A DNA stretch of 7,712 bases from an uncultured Roseburia sp. (GTDB lineage Bacteria; Bacillota; Clostridia; Lachnospirales; Lachnospiraceae). Shown piece after piece: positions 6,348-7,712 of the stretch. Each line of letters opens with the position of its first letter. The first letter of the stretch is position 1. The notes under the pieces were generated by a model. The model saw nothing but the letters and a program-made list of their open reading frames with translations. It had not been told where the DNA came from and did no database searches. The position numbers and the translations under genes are program-made. The stretch covers positions 1-7,712 of the forward strand of contig CANODN010000092.1 in assembly GCA_947564765.1 (NCBI GenBank), given 5' to 3'.

Positions 6348-6377
6348 ACAGACCGGCTCTGATCTGAGCCGGCCTGT
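6348..6377 (-). other. Stable intergenic hairpin between tig and clpP
   Basis: The arms 6348-6359 and 6366-6377 pair over 12 bp with a 6-nt loop. The centre is CCGGCTC with GAGCCGG. At 6352/6373 the pair is A-C on the plus strand but G-U in a minus-strand RNA, so the structure is better formed in the tig-clpP transcript. It begins 10 nt after the tig stop. No T-run follows on the minus strand, so it is not a convincing intrinsic terminator; a role in partial termination, mRNA processing or stabilising the tig 3' end is possible. Confidence 0.6.
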
Positions 6378-6387
6378 CTGGCTTGAT

Positions 6388-7707
6388 TTACTGGTCTTTT
6401 TCTTTCCTGCTCTTTGCTTTGGCACGCTCTTTTGCATGTTCCATAACAAAATCCACTGCCTTCTGCACTGCAAGATCCTTTTTCATGGATTCTCTCTCTG
6501 CATCACCCATGATTTCTTTTATCTTATCGATCTCCATACCGTATGCATCTGCGATTCTCTGCATCTCTGCATCGATCTCTTCCTCTGTCACTTCAATTTT
6601 CTCTTCTTCTGCGATCTTCTCTAATACAAGGCTGCTCTTAATGCGGCTGACTGCATCCGGTCTTACCTGCTCTTTCAGCTTATCCATGGTCATGCCGGAG
6701 AACTGCATATACTGCTCAAAGCTCAAGCCCTGCTGTGTGATCCTCTGGGCAAATTCGTCGATCATAGTCTCAGACTGCATCTCGATCATTGCCTCGGGAA
6801 TCTCCATGGAAGCATCCTCCGAAATCTTACGTACCGCTTCGTCTTCCTTGGTACGCTTTGCGTTTGCTTCTTTTTCTTCTGCCAGCTTTTTGCGGATATC
6901 TTCCCGATATTCTGCTAATGTGTCAAATTCCGATACATCCTGCGCGAATTCATCATCTGCCTCCGGAACTTCTTTGGTCCGGATTTCATGAATCTTCACT
7001 TTGAATACAGCCGGTTTCCCTGCCAGCTCCTCTGCATGGTATTCCTCCGGGAATGTCACATTGACTTCTGTCTCATCACCGCTGTTCTTACCGATCAGCT
7101 GCTCTTCAAATGTATCAATAAAGGAATGCGATCCAATCTCTAAGGACTGATTCTCTCCCTTGCCGCCTTCGAATGCTTCTCCGTCTACAAAGCCTTCGTA
7201 ATCGATCACTGCCGTATCACCCTCCTGGATGCTGCGGTCTTCTACGGTAATCGTTCTTGCGTTGTTATCTCTCTCTTTGTCTACGGCTGCATCTACTTCT
7301 TCATCCGTAACGGACGTATCAATCTTCGTCACGGTAATGCCCTTGTATTTGCCAAGTGTAACCTCCGGCTTCACCGCTGCTTCTGCGGTAAAAATAAACG
7401 GCTTGCCTTTTTCAATCTGTACGATATCAATTGTCGGACGGGAAACGATATCCAGGCCGCTCTCATCTGCCGCGTCTCCATAGTTTTCCCGAATCAGCTG
7501 GTTTGCTGCATCTTCAAAGAAGATTTCCGGTCCATACATTTTCTCAATCATATTTCTGGGTACTTTGCCCTTGCGGAATCCCGGAAGGCTGATCTTGTTC
7601 TTTTGTTTTAAATACGCTTCCTGAAGCGCCTCTTCTAATTTGTCTGCGGACACTTCAATCGTAAGCTTTGCCATATTCTTCTCTAAAGTTTCTACCTGTA
7701 CGCTCAT
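6388..7707 (-). CDS. tig: Trigger factor, ribosome-associated chaperone and peptidyl-prolyl isomerase
   Basis: A 439-residue chaperone that docks at the ribosome exit tunnel and helps new proteins fold. The N-terminal ribosome-binding domain (about 1-115) carries the signature GFRKGKVP at 43-50, which contacts the large subunit. An FKBP-type prolyl isomerase domain follows at about 162-245 (EGDTAVIDYEGFVDGEAFEGG onward). The C-terminal part (about 250-430) is the helical, highly charged substrate-cradling domain, ending in a basic-acidic tail. Length is within the family range. The ATG at 7707 is only 5 bases from the window edge, so its ribosome site is not visible and a few extra upstream codons cannot be excluded, but the N-terminus MSVQVETLEKNMAKL fits a family start. 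The 72-bp gap to clpP holds a hairpin and the clpP ribosome site, with no obvious promoter, suggesting co-transcription. Confidence 0.97.
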   Translation of the reverse strand: MSVQVETLEKNMAKLTIEVSADKLEEALQEAYLKQKNKISLPGFRKGKVPRNMIEKMYGPEIFFEDAANQLIRENYGDAADESGLDIVSRPTIDIVQIEKGKPFIFTAEAAVKPEVTLGKYKGITVTKIDTSVTDEEVDAAVDKERDNNARTITVEDRSIQEGDTAVIDYEGFVDGEAFEGGKGENQSLEIGSHSFIDTFEEQLIGKNSGDETEVNVTFPEEYHAEELAGKPAVFKVKIHEIRTKEVPEADDEFAQDVSEFDTLAEYREDIRKKLAEEKEANAKRTKEDEAVRKISEDASMEIPEAMIEMQSETMIDEFAQRITQQGLSFEQYMQFSGMTMDKLKEQVRPDAVSRIKSSLVLEKIAEEEKIEVTEEEIDAEMQRIADAYGMEIDKIKEIMGDAERESMKKDLAVQKAVDFVMEHAKERAKAKSRKEKDQ

Positions 7708-7712
7708 TCTAA

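Noticed and set aside
6383..6991. 202-codon plus-strand open frame, very rich in serine
   Set aside because: It is the antisense of the charged helical region of trigger factor; serine richness comes from reading Glu/Ala codons in reverse complement.

Overview
The window is a run of minus-strand genes whose order and protein sequences suggest a Firmicute of the Clostridia, most likely a Lachnospiraceae gut anaerobe. This rests on recognising protein style (trigger factor N-terminus, Lon, the metal ABC proteins) and on gene order, not on a database search. Moderate GC, strong Shine-Dalgarno (SD) sites and very short gene gaps fit that placement.

In transcription order, from high to low coordinates: trigger factor (tig, 7707-6388), ClpP peptidase (6315-5728), ClpX unfoldase (5652-4354), Lon protease (4255-1919), ribosome-assembly GTPase EngB/YsxC (1922-1218), a TroA/ZnuA-type metal-binding protein (1221-331), and the first 109 codons of its ABC ATPase (329-1, running off the window). 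Trigger factor folds nascent chains, ClpX feeds ClpP, and Lon is a second ATP-dependent protease, so the first four genes form a protein quality-control block. The lon-engB junction overlaps by 4 bp, as does engB-metal-binding protein, and the ATPase follows after 1 nt. Everything from lon downstream is therefore likely one transcript.

Non-coding structure lies at the junctions. A 12-bp hairpin sits between tig and clpP. A 14-bp terminator-like hairpin with a short U-rich run lies between clpX and lon, dividing the cluster into tig-clpP-clpX and lon-engB-metal transporter.

The most unusual feature is a small two-hairpin repeat of 51-52 bp, present three times in 7.7 kb. Two near-identical tandem copies lie in frame inside the 3' end of engB, adding two 17-residue repeats to the protein and supplying the SD of the next gene. 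A diverged third copy lies between clpP and clpX, with a 17-bp repeat of its own end overlapping the clpP stop codon. One stem differs between copies by compensating base pairs. No CRISPR array, tRNA, rRNA, transposase or phage gene was seen, and no gene-free stretch exceeds about 100 bp.
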